Shown in pieces: positions 16,572-24,590 of a stretch of DNA of 64,000 nt. The translations under genes and the position numbers were made by a program. Where the stretch lies: NCBI RefSeq assembly GCF_003001815.1, contig NZ_PVMZ01000030.1:36985-100984 (forward strand), in the 5' to 3' direction. This DNA is from Actinoplanes italicus. Lineage in GTDB: Bacteria > Actinomycetota > Actinomycetes > Mycobacteriales > Micromonosporaceae. Within the stretch, counting starts at the first letter, position 1. Each line of letters opens with the position of its first letter. Below the pieces are notes generated by a model. It did no database searches, was not told the DNA's origin, and worked only from the letters and a program-made list of their open reading frames with translations.

Positions 16572-16585
16572 CGAGCGGTCGCTCG
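16572..16585. promoter_or_regulatory. TetR operator, copy 2
   Basis: CGAGCGGTCGCTCG, with perfect 6-bp arms around GT, starts 27 bp (about 2.6 helical turns) after copy 1. The pair lies between the starts of the MMPL gene (16503) and the TetR gene (16609), consistent with one regulator controlling both directions. Confidence 0.75.
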
Positions 16586-16608
16586 CATTCGTCAAGGGAC
16601 GGTGCACT

Positions 16609-17181
16609 GTGGTCAAACGGCAGGCGCGCGGGCGGCAGCGGATCCGCGAGATCCTCGACGCGGCGCTCGCCCAGTTCGCCGAGACGGGCTACGAAAAGAC
16701 GTCGACCAACGCGATCGCCGCCCGCGCCGGCATGTCCCCCGGCTCCCTCTACCAGTACTTCCCCAACAAGGAGGCCATCGCCGACGCCCTGTCCCAGCGG
16801 CTGCTCGATGAGCTGCGGGAGGCGCACGCCGCCGCCTTCGACGACACCGCGGTGACCGAGCTGCCACTGCCCGACCTGGTCTCCCGGGTGGTCGACCCGC
16901 TGGTCTCCTTCCACGTGACCCACCCCGGCGCCAAGGTCCTCATCGGCGAGCGCGGCCAGCCGCTGCACACCGGCGTCGCCGACCGGGTGGCGGCACTGCT
17001 GCGGGCCCGCTCATCCGAGTCGCCCGACGACGACGTGCGGCGCAGTTCGGCCGTAGCGGTACAGATCGTCGCCGCGCTGATGGGCGGCATTGTCGCGGCA
17101 CCCGAGCCGGAGCGGAGTGCGCTGGTCCACGAGCTGAAACGGGCACTCACCGGATACCTGAATCAGCCGGCGGGCCTCTAA
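16609..17181 (+). CDS. TetR/AcrR-family transcriptional regulator
   Basis: 190 aa. The N-terminal helix-turn-helix is textbook TetR (RIREILDAALAQFAETGYEK, then STNAIAARAGMSPGSLYQYF, then NKEAI). The C-terminal ligand domain ends in a helix suited to dimerisation. The start is GTG 16609 with an AAGGGACGG purine run upstream. It probably represses the divergent MMPL exporter and itself via the two 14-bp palindromes. The Ser/Thr kinase gene begins 9 bases after its stop, so the kinase may share this promoter. Confidence 0.93.
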   Translation: MVKRQARGRQRIREILDAALAQFAETGYEKTSTNAIAARAGMSPGSLYQYFPNKEAIADALSQRLLDELREAHAAAFDDTAVTELPLPDLVSRVVDPLVSFHVTHPGAKVLIGERGQPLHTGVADRVAALLRARSSESPDDDVRRSSAVAVQIVAALMGGIVAAPEPERSALVHELKRALTGYLNQPAGL

Positions 17182-17190
17182 GCTGTCGCG

Positions 17191-18633
17191 GTGCTTCAGG
17201 CCGGCGTACGACTAGGCAACCGCTACCTCCTGCAACAGCGCCTCGGCGCAGGCGGGATGGGCGAGGTGTGGCTGTCCGTCGACGAGGTGCTGCGGCGCAC
17301 CGTCGCGGTCAAGGTCATGCTGCCTTCGGTCGCCGACGACCCGGACTTCGCCAGGCGGTTCGAGGCCGAGGCCACGGCGATGGCCCGGATCAACCACCCG
17401 GCCGTCGCGTCGATCCACGACTTCGGCCGGGACCAGGGCGTCCTCTACCTCGTGATGGAGTTCGTCGACGGCGAGTCGCTGGCGCAGCGGCTGAGCCGGG
17501 ACGGGCGGATCGCCCCCGACGAGACGATGCGGCTCATCGAGCAGGCCGCAATCGGGCTGCAGGCCGTCCACGACCAGGGCCTGGTGCACCGCGACATCAA
17601 ACCGGCGAACCTGCTGGTCCGCCGCAACGGCACGGTGGTCATCACCGACTTCGGCATCGCCCGGCACGAGGCCGCAAGCCGCCTCACGGTTTCCGGAGCC
17701 ATTCTCGGTACGCCTACGTACCTCTCCCCCGAGCAGGTACGCGGTGAGCCCGCGGGCCCGCAGAGCGACGTCTACTCACTCGGCCTCGTCGCCTACGAGT
17801 GCCTGGCCGGCGACAAGCCGTTCGTCGGCGACAGCCCATACGCGGTAGCCCTCCAGCGTCTGCAGGAGGGCCCGCGCACGATCAAGGTGACGCTGCCGGT
17901 CCCGGTCCAGGCGGCCGTCGAACGCGCACTGGCGATCGACCCACGGGACCGCTGGCCGTCCGCAGCCGCGTTCGCCGCAGCCGTGCGTCAGGTGCTGTCC
18001 GGCCCGCCCTCGGCCTCGATCGCGGCGCCGGCACAGACACCGCCATCGCTCTCGTTCTCGCTCTCGCCGAAGCCAGGCTCGAAGCGCCTGCCGGTGCTGC
18101 TGGCCGCGCTGACCGCGCTGCTGGTGATCGGCGGCGGCGCGATCGCCTGGGGAGTACTCGGCGACGACGAGCCCGACGCGCTCCTGCAGATGCCGGGGGC
18201 CGCGGCCGCGCAGTCCGGCGGCCAGCCCGGCAAGCCCGGGCAGCAGTGGGAGCCCGAGCTTTTCACCACCTGCGGTGACGCGTACTGCCCGGTCGAGCCG
18301 ATGTGCTGGGGCGGGATGACCGCCAACAGCGGCGTCCCCCTGCCACCGCGCCGCGTCGACTGCGAGGAACCGCACTACTGGGAGACGTTCCGGGCCGTGC
18401 CCCTGCCCGCCGGCGGCGTCACGATCGACAGCGACGCCCCGCTGATCGAACGGGACGACCTGGCCGAGTCCTGCTCGGAACAGGCGATGACCTCTCGCAG
18501 CGTCGAGCCGGCGAAGACCCGCCGCTGGCGGCGCGACGCCTGGCCGATCCCGGTCGGCGCCGACACCACCCTGCACTGCATTGCCAGCGCCCCCGGCGGC
18601 GAGTCCACCGGGGGCTACTTCCGCCGGTCCTGA
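17191..18633 (+). CDS. Membrane-anchored Ser/Thr protein kinase with six-cysteine extracellular domain
   Basis: 480 aa. A Hanks-type kinase domain occupies about 1-270: GAGGMGEV P-loop (19-26), catalytic Lys 41, HRDIKPAN loop (134-141), DFG (154-156) and a GTPTYLSPEQ activation segment. A Pro/Ser linker and one membrane helix follow (about 301-324). The roughly 155-residue outside domain has six cysteines near 362, 367, 373, 392, 429 and 464, enough for three disulfides, and no PASTA repeats. GTG 17191. The kinase would sense an extracellular ligand through this Cys-rich domain; the ligand is unknown. Confidence 0.95.
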   Translation: MLQAGVRLGNRYLLQQRLGAGGMGEVWLSVDEVLRRTVAVKVMLPSVADDPDFARRFEAEATAMARINHPAVASIHDFGRDQGVLYLVMEFVDGESLAQRLSRDGRIAPDETMRLIEQAAIGLQAVHDQGLVHRDIKPANLLVRRNGTVVITDFGIARHEAASRLTVSGAILGTPTYLSPEQVRGEPAGPQSDVYSLGLVAYECLAGDKPFVGDSPYAVALQRLQEGPRTIKVTLPVPVQAAVERALAIDPRDRWPSAAAFAAAVRQVLSGPPSASIAAPAQTPPSLSFSLSPKPGSKRLPVLLAALTALLVIGGGAIAWGVLGDDEPDALLQMPGAAAAQSGGQPGKPGQQWEPELFTTCGDAYCPVEPMCWGGMTANSGVPLPPRRVDCEEPHYWETFRAVPLPAGGVTIDSDAPLIERDDLAESCSEQAMTSRSVEPAKTRRWRRDAWPIPVGADTTLHCIASAPGGESTGGYFRRS

Positions 18634-18639
18634 CCGCTC

Positions 18640-19464
18640 CTACGACAGGGCACTCAGCACCAGAACCCCCATCGCGAACGTCGACAACAGCCCGACGACG
18701 ACGGCGAACACTGCCCGCCCGGTGCCGCGTGCCTTCTCCCGGCGGGCGCGGGCCAGTGCCCAGACACCCAGCCCGAGGGCCAGCGGGCCGAGGACCCACA
18801 CGACGATCGAGAACAGGGCGAGGTAGCCGGCGACCACCGACTGCCAGGAACGCCCGACCGGCACCACCCAGTGCAGCACGCTGCCCGGACCATGACTCTC
18901 CCGCGGCGCGGACCCGGCATGCGAAGCAGCACCCGGCGGATAAACACCAGGCTGCGGGTACGCTCCAGCAGGAACCGCGGGTCCCGAGTAGGCGCCGACA
19001 GAACCCGTGGCCGGCGGATACGCGCCAGCCGGAGCCACAGGCGGCGGGTACGCACCGACCGGAACCGCAGGCGACGGATACGCTTCGTGCGCGGCCGCGG
19101 GTGGCGGATACGCCCCAGCCGGAGCCACAGGCGCCGCGTAAGCAGCAACCGGAACCGCAGGCGACGGATACGCTTCGTGCGCGGCCGCGGGTGGCGGATA
19201 CGCGCCAGGTGGATCCGTGGGTGCCGGATAAGCGGCAGTCGGCGCCTCGACCGGCGGATACGCGCCATGCGGCACCGGCGGTGGTGCATATCCGCCGTGC
19301 GGCACCGCGGGCGCCGAGTGGGCGGCGTGCGGCTGCGGGGAGGGTCCGGCGCCGGCCATCTCGTAGGTGGGGGCCGGCTGTGGGCGTACGCCGATCGGGC
19401 TGCCGCAGCCGGTGCAGGTGGCCGCCGAGACCGGTACGGCGAAACCGCAGATATGGCAATGCAT
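18640..19464 (-). CDS. Zinc-ribbon, proline-rich DUF4190 membrane protein
   Basis: 274 aa. An N-terminal C-x2-C-x11-C-x2-C ribbon (MHCHICGFAVPVSAATCTGC) is followed by about 150 residues of AYPPP-type repeats, including a duplicated 30-residue block. A C-terminal DUF4190-like pair of helices follows (GYLALFSIVVWVLGPLALGLG and GRAVFAVVVGLLSTFAMGVL) around the ARARREKARGTGRA cytoplasmic loop. It is convergent with the kinase gene (6 bases between stops). Similar low-complexity proteins often accompany actinobacterial Ser/Thr kinases, possibly as substrates; here that is inference. Confidence 0.85.
   Translation of the reverse strand: MHCHICGFAVPVSAATCTGCGSPIGVRPQPAPTYEMAGAGPSPQPHAAHSAPAVPHGGYAPPPVPHGAYPPVEAPTAAYPAPTDPPGAYPPPAAAHEAYPSPAVPVAAYAAPVAPAGAYPPPAAAHEAYPSPAVPVGAYPPPVAPAGAYPPATGSVGAYSGPAVPAGAYPQPGVYPPGAASHAGSAPRESHGPGSVLHWVVPVGRSWQSVVAGYLALFSIVVWVLGPLALGLGVWALARARREKARGTGRAVFAVVVGLLSTFAMGVLVLSALS
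19031..19203. repeat. 90-bp coding repeat, two copies
   Basis: The block starting at GGAGCCACAGGCG (19031) recurs 90 bp later (19121), with near identity over its second half (GGAACCGCAGGCGACGGATA and beyond). It encodes a duplicated 30-residue Ala/Pro/Tyr segment in the DUF4190 protein and keeps the frame. Confidence 0.85.
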
Positions 19465-19941
19465 GGCGGCCCTTATCGGCGGTTCCGGTCATGACCTGCG
19501 GTTTGGAAGCCATCAGAATCGCACCCGGCCGCCAGCACCCGAGCCCACGTCGTGAAGTCGCCCGGCCACGCCATCACGATCTTGGCCGCTCGCAGTCCCG
19601 CGACTTCCGCACTCTCGTTCGTCGTCACATCCGCTGCGTGGTGACCTACGCCCGTATACGTGCCACCAATCACCACGCGCCCTGTCCCCGCCGGCTGCGT
19701 GGTGACCTACGCCCACATACGCGCCACCAATCACCACGCGACCCAGCACCACCGACCACGTGGTGACCTGCGCCCACATACGCACCACCAATCACCACGC
19801 AACCGAGAGGGCGGGCCTGCCCGAGCGACCGGTTGACGACGTGATCATCGCCCGGCACGCGACCGCGATGATCAAGGTCGAGCCCCTGAGCCTGCCCTTC
19901 CGAGCGGGCCCCGGCGAGGCCGATCCCGCGAGCCGACCTCT
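19465..19941. other. Intergenic region of 477 bp with 61-bp repeats, no supported gene
   Basis: It lies between the start of the DUF4190 gene and the stop of the small HhH-like gene, both on the minus strand. The only clear structure is the three-copy 61-bp repeat at 19636-19800. Short frames here have no ribosome site or recognisable motif. It should hold the DUF4190 promoter. Confidence 0.7.
19636..19800. repeat. 61-bp tandem repeat, three copies, each a potential hairpin
   Basis: Copies at 19636-19678, 19697-19739 and 19758-19800 are 43-bp conserved blocks separated by unrelated 18-bp segments. Each block begins GCGTGGTGA and ends TCACCACGC, a 9-bp inverted repeat (8 bp in the third copy) around a 25-base centre. 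Differences between copies are single substitutions. The array is intergenic. Confidence 0.9.
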
Positions 19942-20163
19942 TTAGCGGGCGTCGGCCAGGGCTGCCAGCGCCTGCGCGGCCCGGAAGTACTTGTTACGGC
20001 CCAGCTCGCCGATGGTCTTGACGCCGAGGGCGTCACGGATCAGCTTGCCGCCGCTCTCGCTCACGCCGGCCAGCGCCTCCACCGGCGCGTCCAGGATCTC
20101 CTCCAGGGACTTGTCCTGGTACGCCTTGTCCAGCACCTTCTGCAGGTCGGCGGTGACAGCCAC
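19942..20163 (-). CDS. Small conserved helix-hairpin-helix-like protein
   Basis: 73 aa from GTG 20163, chosen because GGGAGA lies five bases upstream; earlier GTG/TTG codons would add 4 or 8 residues. The pattern LQKVLDKAYQDKSLEEILDAPV.EALAGVSE, then LGVKTIGELGRNKYFRAAQALAAL, is a recurrent small bacterial family with helix-hairpin-helix character. No enzymatic residues are visible and the function is unknown. It is transcribed alone, divergent from the NTF2-like gene. Confidence 0.8.
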   Translation of the reverse strand: MAVTADLQKVLDKAYQDKSLEEILDAPVEALAGVSESGGKLIRDALGVKTIGELGRNKYFRAAQALAALADAR

Positions 20164-20287
20164 GATATCTCCCACGAATGTCGACAATGGATCTTCCGGG
20201 CGCGCAGCCTACTTGATCATTTTCGGTCACCCGCGGGCGGTATGGTGCGATCGAAGGACCAGCTGAGACGACCGTACGGAGGCAACG

Positions 20288-20656
20288 ATGCCCGCTACCG
20301 AGGCCGCACTTCTCGACGCCGAGCACCGCCTGCAGCAGGCGCAGCGGGACGGGGACGTGGCGGCGCTGGACCGGCTGCTCGACGACCGGCTGGTCGCGGT
20401 CGGGCCGGACGGCACCCGTTTTCGCAAGTCCGACGACCTCGACGCGTACCGGTCGGGGAGCTCGAAGATCGACTCGCTGGTCGAGGAGGATCTGGAGATC
20501 CTCGCTGTGGGAACTACCGGGGCCACGTTCGCGCTCTGTGCGGTGAGCGGCACGTTCGGCGGGCAGCCGATGTCGGCGCGGCTGCGATACGCGCGCACGT
20601 GGACGTACGACCAGGGGGTCTGGAGAATCGTGGCCGCCCAGATGAGCCTGGCCTGA
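20288..20656 (+). CDS. NTF2-like / DUF4440 protein
   Basis: 122 aa with the cone-shaped NTF2 fold pattern: an N-terminal helix (EAALLDAEHRLQQAQRDGDVAA), LLDDRLVAVGPDGTRF, and a C-terminal W-x-I-V-A-A-Q strand. DUF4440 members are often small-molecule enzymes or ligand binders; no catalytic pair is obvious. The 50-bp repeat array begins just after its stop. Confidence 0.88.
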   Translation: MPATEAALLDAEHRLQQAQRDGDVAALDRLLDDRLVAVGPDGTRFRKSDDLDAYRSGSSKIDSLVEEDLEILAVGTTGATFALCAVSGTFGGQPMSARLRYARTWTYDQGVWRIVAAQMSLA

Positions 20657-20658
20657 AG

Positions 20659-20841
20659 CCCGGCCGCGAGAGGCGACCGGGCACCGAAGAAAACCGGATA
20701 CGACAGCACCCGGCCGCCACGAGACGACCGGGCACCGAAGGAACCGGATGCGACAGCACCCGGCCGCCACGAGACGACCGGGCACCGAAGGAAACCGGAT
20801 ACGACAACACCCGGCCGCAACGAGACGACCGGGCACCGCCG
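20659..20841. repeat. 50-bp minisatellite with internal hairpins between convergent genes
   Basis: About 3.6 units of 50-51 bp starting at 20659, 20709, 20759 and 20810. Each unit opens with CCCGGCCGC and contains a CCCGG .. CCGGG inverted pair around roughly 14 bases. The array fills the gap between the NTF2-like stop and the flavoprotein stop. It may act as a bidirectional terminator; the repeat number looks variable. Confidence 0.92.
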
Positions 20842-20847
20842 AGAGGG

Positions 20848-22002
20848 TCAGGACAGCAGCCGGCCGAGGTTCTCGGGAGCGAAGAACTCGGCCGGTGACG
20901 TGACGCCGGAGTTGAGGCGGGTGAAGGCGTCCATCGCCTCCTGCTTGCCGGCGATGCCCATGACCAGCTGGATCATCTGCTCGTCCGGCGGCTGCAGCGA
21001 CGCGATGCCGAGCGTCATCTGGTAGAACGGCATGGCCCGGGCGTCCCGGCGGGCCTGGTATCCGGGCAGGTCGTCGCCGGTGATCGCGTCGGCCAGCAAC
21101 TCGGCGTCGAGGAACGCGTCGGTGATGCCCTGCGCGGTGATGTAGTCACGGTTGTAACCGGCGTCGCCGACGAGCGCCCATCCGGGGCCGTGCGGCACCC
21201 GGAAGTAGTTGTGCACCGACGCGCCGACGAACTTGCTCTCCCGCTTGGCCTCGGCGATCCGGGCCGCGAAGCCGGGCGCCGACTCGAACGTCTTGAACAG
21301 GGTGCCTTCGATGTCGTTGCGGTGCTCGGCGAGTTCACTGTGGGCCCAGCCGCCGATCACCAGCGTCAGGTCGTCGTTGGTGGGGCAGACGGCCCAGCCG
21401 CGCCCGGGACGGCTGTACGCCTCGAACGTGTCGGTCGGCAGGTTGCTCCAGTAGGAGTAGTAGCCGACGGTGAGGGGCGGGTGCTCCTCGTACGCGGGGG
21501 CGTTCACAGCCTTGGCGACCACCGAGTTGCGGCCGTCGGCGCCGACCACGATGGTGGCGTACTCGACCGTGCCGTCCTGGCCGCGGATACCGGTGACCCG
21601 GCCGTCGTCGTCGAAGAGGATCTCCTCGACGGTGTAGCCCTCGCGGATCTCGACGCCGGCGGCGGCCGCGGCGTCGAGCAGGATCTTGTCGAGCAGGATG
21701 CGGCGGGGCGCGTAGGCGTACGGCGACTCGGGTGTGCCGGGAGCGCCGCTGATCGTGACCGGACCGAAGTCGGTGGAGTACCGCCCGACCGGCGGGGCGC
21801 CGGTGGCCACGACCGCGTCGAGCAGGCCCCACCGCTGCAGCGCCGACACGCCCGGCGGGTGCAGGACGTGGGTCGAGACCGTGTCGCTGGGGAACGTGTC
21901 CCGGTCGACCAGCAGGGTCCGGTAGCCGCGCCTGGCCAGCAGCGTCGCCAGCGGGGACCCTGCGCAGCGTGCCCCCACCACGATTACATCGAAATTAGTC
22001 AT
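20848..22002 (-). CDS. FAD-dependent oxidoreductase, geranylgeranyl-reductase-like
   Basis: 384 aa from ATG 22002, with GGGGAG four bases upstream. An N-terminal Rossmann motif (VIVVGARCAGSPLATLLARRG), a central GADGRNS motif (about residues 158-164) and GDAGYNRDYITAQGITDAF (about 274-292) are the three FAD/NAD sites of the p-hydroxybenzoate hydroxylase / geranylgeranyl reductase group. A Cys at position 13 in the GARCAGS loop is typical of many reductase-type members. The substrate is unknown and no pathway genes lie adjacent. Confidence 0.88.
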   Translation of the reverse strand: MTNFDVIVVGARCAGSPLATLLARRGYRTLLVDRDTFPSDTVSTHVLHPPGVSALQRWGLLDAVVATGAPPVGRYSTDFGPVTISGAPGTPESPYAYAPRRILLDKILLDAAAAAGVEIREGYTVEEILFDDDGRVTGIRGQDGTVEYATIVVGADGRNSVVAKAVNAPAYEEHPPLTVGYYSYWSNLPTDTFEAYSRPGRGWAVCPTNDDLTLVIGGWAHSELAEHRNDIEGTLFKTFESAPGFAARIAEAKRESKFVGASVHNYFRVPHGPGWALVGDAGYNRDYITAQGITDAFLDAELLADAITGDDLPGYQARRDARAMPFYQMTLGIASLQPPDEQMIQLVMGIAGKQEAMDAFTRLNSGVTSPAEFFAPENLGRLLS

Positions 22003-22115
22003 ATTCTCCCCAGGTAGCCTTACGGAACGCGGCCGAGCCGATCTCTGGGCCATAGTGGAGGCTCGGGTCCGGCATGTCGATGGGCCTTCCGGACGGGTGC
22101 AGAGAAAGGCCGGGT

Positions 22116-22814
22116 ATGCGTGGACGCCGATGGATCATCGCGGGAGTGGCCGCCGGGCTGCTCGGCCTCGCAATCGGGGCGACGGCCCTGGCCGCACCCT
22201 CGATCGCGGCGATCGCCTGCCCGCAATGCTACGGCCTCTCCGACCTGGGCGGCGGCATCTACGCCGAGCAGGACGACGACCGGTTCCGGGAGATCGTCGC
22301 GGCGGCGGACCGGCGGATCGGCGGCTTCTACGGCGAGCGGACGAGCGACGCGCGGGTGCTGATCTGCGCGACGAAGGACTGCTACTCGGGGATCGGCGGG
22401 GGCGGCGAGAAGGGCCGGGCGTTCGGGCGGTGGGCGTTGATGCTGTCACCCGACGGGGCGAACGAGACGATCGCGACGCACGAGCTCGCTCACCTGGAGC
22501 TGCACAAGCGGCTCGGTTCGGCGTACGACACGGTGCCCGACTGGTTCGACGAGGGGCTCGCGGTGCTGATCTCCGAGGATGTCCGCTACCTCAAGCCGGC
22601 GACCGAATCCGATCGGTGCCTGGTGCCGCACGCCGAGGCGGCGCGGATCACCGGCGCCGACTGGGACACGGCGGGACCGCCGGGCGACGACCGCAAGTAT
22701 CTGCTGGCCGGCTGCGTGGTGAGCCGCTGGGTGAGCGAGCACGGCGGTCCGTCCGCCGTGCACACCCTGATCAGCGAGCTGCGTGAGGGCAAACCGTTCA
22801 GTGAGATCGTGTGA
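22116..22814 (+). CDS. Secreted or membrane-anchored zinc peptidase-like protein (HExxH)
   Basis: 232 aa with an N-terminal hydrophobic signal or anchor (RRWIIAGVAAGLLGLAIGATALAAPS). The zincin motif HELAH is at about 122-126 and a downstream glutamate lies in WFDEGLAVL (143-151), the gluzincin arrangement of MA-clan peptidases. Four cysteines (CPQCYG; CATKDC) could form two disulfides. The ATG at 22116 has GAAAGG upstream. The last 17 bases overlap the convergent ABC ATPase gene. The target peptide is unknown. Confidence 0.83.
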   Translation: MRGRRWIIAGVAAGLLGLAIGATALAAPSIAAIACPQCYGLSDLGGGIYAEQDDDRFREIVAAADRRIGGFYGERTSDARVLICATKDCYSGIGGGGEKGRAFGRWALMLSPDGANETIATHELAHLELHKRLGSAYDTVPDWFDEGLAVLISEDVRYLKPATESDRCLVPHAEAARITGADWDTAGPPGDDRKYLLAGCVVSRWVSEHGGPSAVHTLISELREGKPFSEIV

Positions 22815-23463
22815 CGGTTGTCAGGTCCTCGACCCGGTCGGCCCAGCGCTCCAGCAGCGCCGGATCGTGCGAGACGACCAGAACGCCCATGCCGGTGGCC
22901 CGCTGCTCGCCGATGATCACCGAGGCGACCAGGGCCTGCGTGGAGGCGTCGAGCATGGTGGTGGCCTCGTCGCAGAGCAGGTGGCGGGGCCGGTGCACCA
23001 GCGCGCGGGCCAGGCAGGCGCGTTGCAGCTGGCCGTCGCTGACCGCGTGCGGGCGGCGGGCCAGCAGGTCGGCGGTGAGCCCGGCCCGGTCGGCGAGTTC
23101 GGCGACGCGTCCGGCGATCAGGTCGCGCGGGTGGCGGACGGCGAGCAGCGGCTCGGCGATCAGCTGCTCGAGGGTCAGGCGTGGGTCGGCCGAGGCGCGC
23201 GGGCTCTGGAACAACACCCCGATTCTGGTACGCACGGACGCCGGCACCCGGTGCCGTGTGCCGGTGATCCGCTCGCCGTCCAGGATCACGTGCCCGGTCT
23301 CGGGGGCGTGCAGGAGCGCGAGGACCCGTACCAGAGTGGATTTGCCACTGCCGGAGGGACCGCGGAGGCCGACCGTCTCGCCCGCCTCGACCGTCAGGGA
23401 GGCGTCCGTGAGGACGCGGCGGCCACGATATCCGGCGCTGACGCCGTCGGCGACGAGGCTCAT
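22798..23463 (-). CDS. ABC transporter ATPase, nickel/peptide importer second ATPase (NikE/DppF position)
   Basis: 221 aa. Walker A is GPSGSGKST; the Q-loop glutamine is in GVLFQSPRASADPRLTLEQ. The signature is VSDGQLQRA (the usual SGGQ is altered to SDGQ), Walker B LLCDEATTMLD, and H-loop VSHD. ATG 23463 overlaps the stop of the previous ATPase gene by 4 bases. It is the last gene of a five-gene SBP-permease-permease-ATPase-ATPase operon. It is somewhat shorter than typical DppF (about 260-330 aa) because it lacks the C-terminal oligopeptide/dipeptide cysteine motif. Confidence 0.93.
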   Translation of the reverse strand: MSLVADGVSAGYRGRRVLTDASLTVEAGETVGLRGPSGSGKSTLVRVLALLHAPETGHVILDGERITGTRHRVPASVRTRIGVLFQSPRASADPRLTLEQLIAEPLLAVRHPRDLIAGRVAELADRAGLTADLLARRPHAVSDGQLQRACLARALVHRPRHLLCDEATTMLDASTQALVASVIIGEQRATGMGVLVVSHDPALLERWADRVEDLTTVTRSH

Positions 23464-24590
23464 GCGGGGACCTCCGCGGTGGTCAGCGGGTGATGGCAGG
23501 CGACCGGTCCGGCCGGCTGGACCTTGCATGCGTCGGTCACCCGCGTGCAACGGGCGGCGAACGCGCAGCCCGGCGGCAACGCGGTCAACATCGGCGGATG
23601 GCCCGGGATGGCCCGGAAGTCACGGTCCGGCAGGGCATTCAACAACCCTTGGCTGTACGGGTGGGCAGGCGCCCGGAACAGATCAGCAGCGGGCCGGTGC
23701 TCGACGATGCGGCTGGCGTACATGACGGCCACGGTGTCGGCGACCCGCTCCGCCGCCGCGAGGTCATGGGTGATCAGCAGGACGGCGGCGCCCTCGTCGC
23801 ATCGGCGGCGCAGCAGGTCGAGGGTGTGGTCGACGAGCGGCCGGTCGAGCCCACTGGTCGGCTCGTCGGCGATCAGCAGCTCCGGGTCGCTGGCCAGGGC
23901 GAGCGCCGTGCACAGCCGCTGGGCCATACCGCCGGACAGCTCGAACGGGTAGCGCTCCAGGTCCGCCGGGTCGAGCCCGGCCTCGGCCGCCACCTGATCG
24001 GCGAGCCGGGGGTCGCGGCCGTGCTGCTTGAGCGTCTCGGCCAGCAGCCGGCGGCCTTTGCGCACGACGGTCAGCGCTGTGGCGGGGCTCTGCGGTATGA
24101 GGCCGATCCGCCGTCCCCGGATCTGCCGGGCCAGCGTCGTCTCCCCGCACCCCAGTAGATCGACCGTTCTGTCCCCCGGGCGCTCCCCACCTCCCGGTAG
24201 AACGAACGTTCTGTCCCCCGGGCGCTCCCCACCTCCCGGCAGAACGACCGTTCTGTCCCCCGGGCGCTCCCCACCTCCCGGCAGAACGACCGTTCTGTCC
24301 CCCGGGCGCTCCCCACCTCCCGGCAGAACGAACGTTCTGTCCGTCGAGGTTCGGGCGACCCCGGCCGCGGGCGGCAATGTGATCAACGCCCGGCCCGTGA
24401 CCCCGGCGTTGGCCGGCAGCAGGCCCAGCAGGGCGTGCGCCAGCACCGACTTGCCGCACCCGGATTCGCCGACGACGGCCAGGAGCTCGCCCCGGCGTAC
24501 CGTCAGATCGAGGTTGGTGACGGCCTGGACCACCGCATCGCGCAACCGGAAGCGGACGGTGAGTCCGGTGATCTCCAGGAGGTCGGTCAA
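23460..24590 (-). CDS. ABC transporter ATPase (NikD/DppD position) with internal repeat expansion
   Basis: 376 aa from TTG 24590, which overlaps the permease stop (TTGA); an ATG at 24635 is an alternative. Walker A is GESGCGKS (41-48), the Q-loop is IPQSPATAL near residue 167, the signature LSGGMAQR, Walker B LLIADEPTSGLD and H-loop ITHD. The C-terminal oligo/dipeptide domain has its cysteine cluster (GCAFAARCTRVTDACK). Residues about 84-143 are four copies of DRT[F/V]VLPGGGERPG inserted between Walker A and the Q-loop, where homologues have a short loop. Expression and activity with this insert are open questions. Confidence 0.92.
   Translation of the reverse strand: MTDLLEITGLTVRFRLRDAVVQAVTNLDLTVRRGELLAVVGESGCGKSVLAHALLGLLPANAGVTGRALITLPPAAGVARTSTDRTFVLPGGGERPGDRTVVLPGGGERPGDRTVVLPGGGERPGDRTFVLPGGGERPGDRTVDLLGCGETTLARQIRGRRIGLIPQSPATALTVVRKGRRLLAETLKQHGRDPRLADQVAAEAGLDPADLERYPFELSGGMAQRLCTALALASDPELLIADEPTSGLDRPLVDHTLDLLRRRCDEGAAVLLITHDLAAAERVADTVAVMYASRIVEHRPAADLFRAPAHPYSQGLLNALPDRDFRAIPGHPPMLTALPPGCAFAARCTRVTDACKVQPAGPVACHHPLTTAEVPA
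24169..24336 (-). repeat. 42-bp coding minisatellite inside an ABC ATPase, four units
   Basis: Four full 42-bp units (starts 24169, 24211, 24253 and 24295, each beginning CTGTCCCCCGGGCGCTCC on the + strand), with partial units at both ends. Each encodes 14 residues, DRT-F/V-VLPGGGERPG, so the frame is kept. Units differ only at one or two bases (GAACGAAC versus GAACGACC). Confidence 0.95.

Noticed and set aside
19473..19676. A small minus-strand frame (VTTNESAEVAGLRAAK..) in the intergenic region
   Set aside because: No ribosome site, no recognisable homology, and it runs into the repeat array.
19636..19800. CRISPR-like repeat array
   Set aside because: Only three repeats, 43 bp long with 18-bp spacers, which is too short for spacers, and no cas genes are present.
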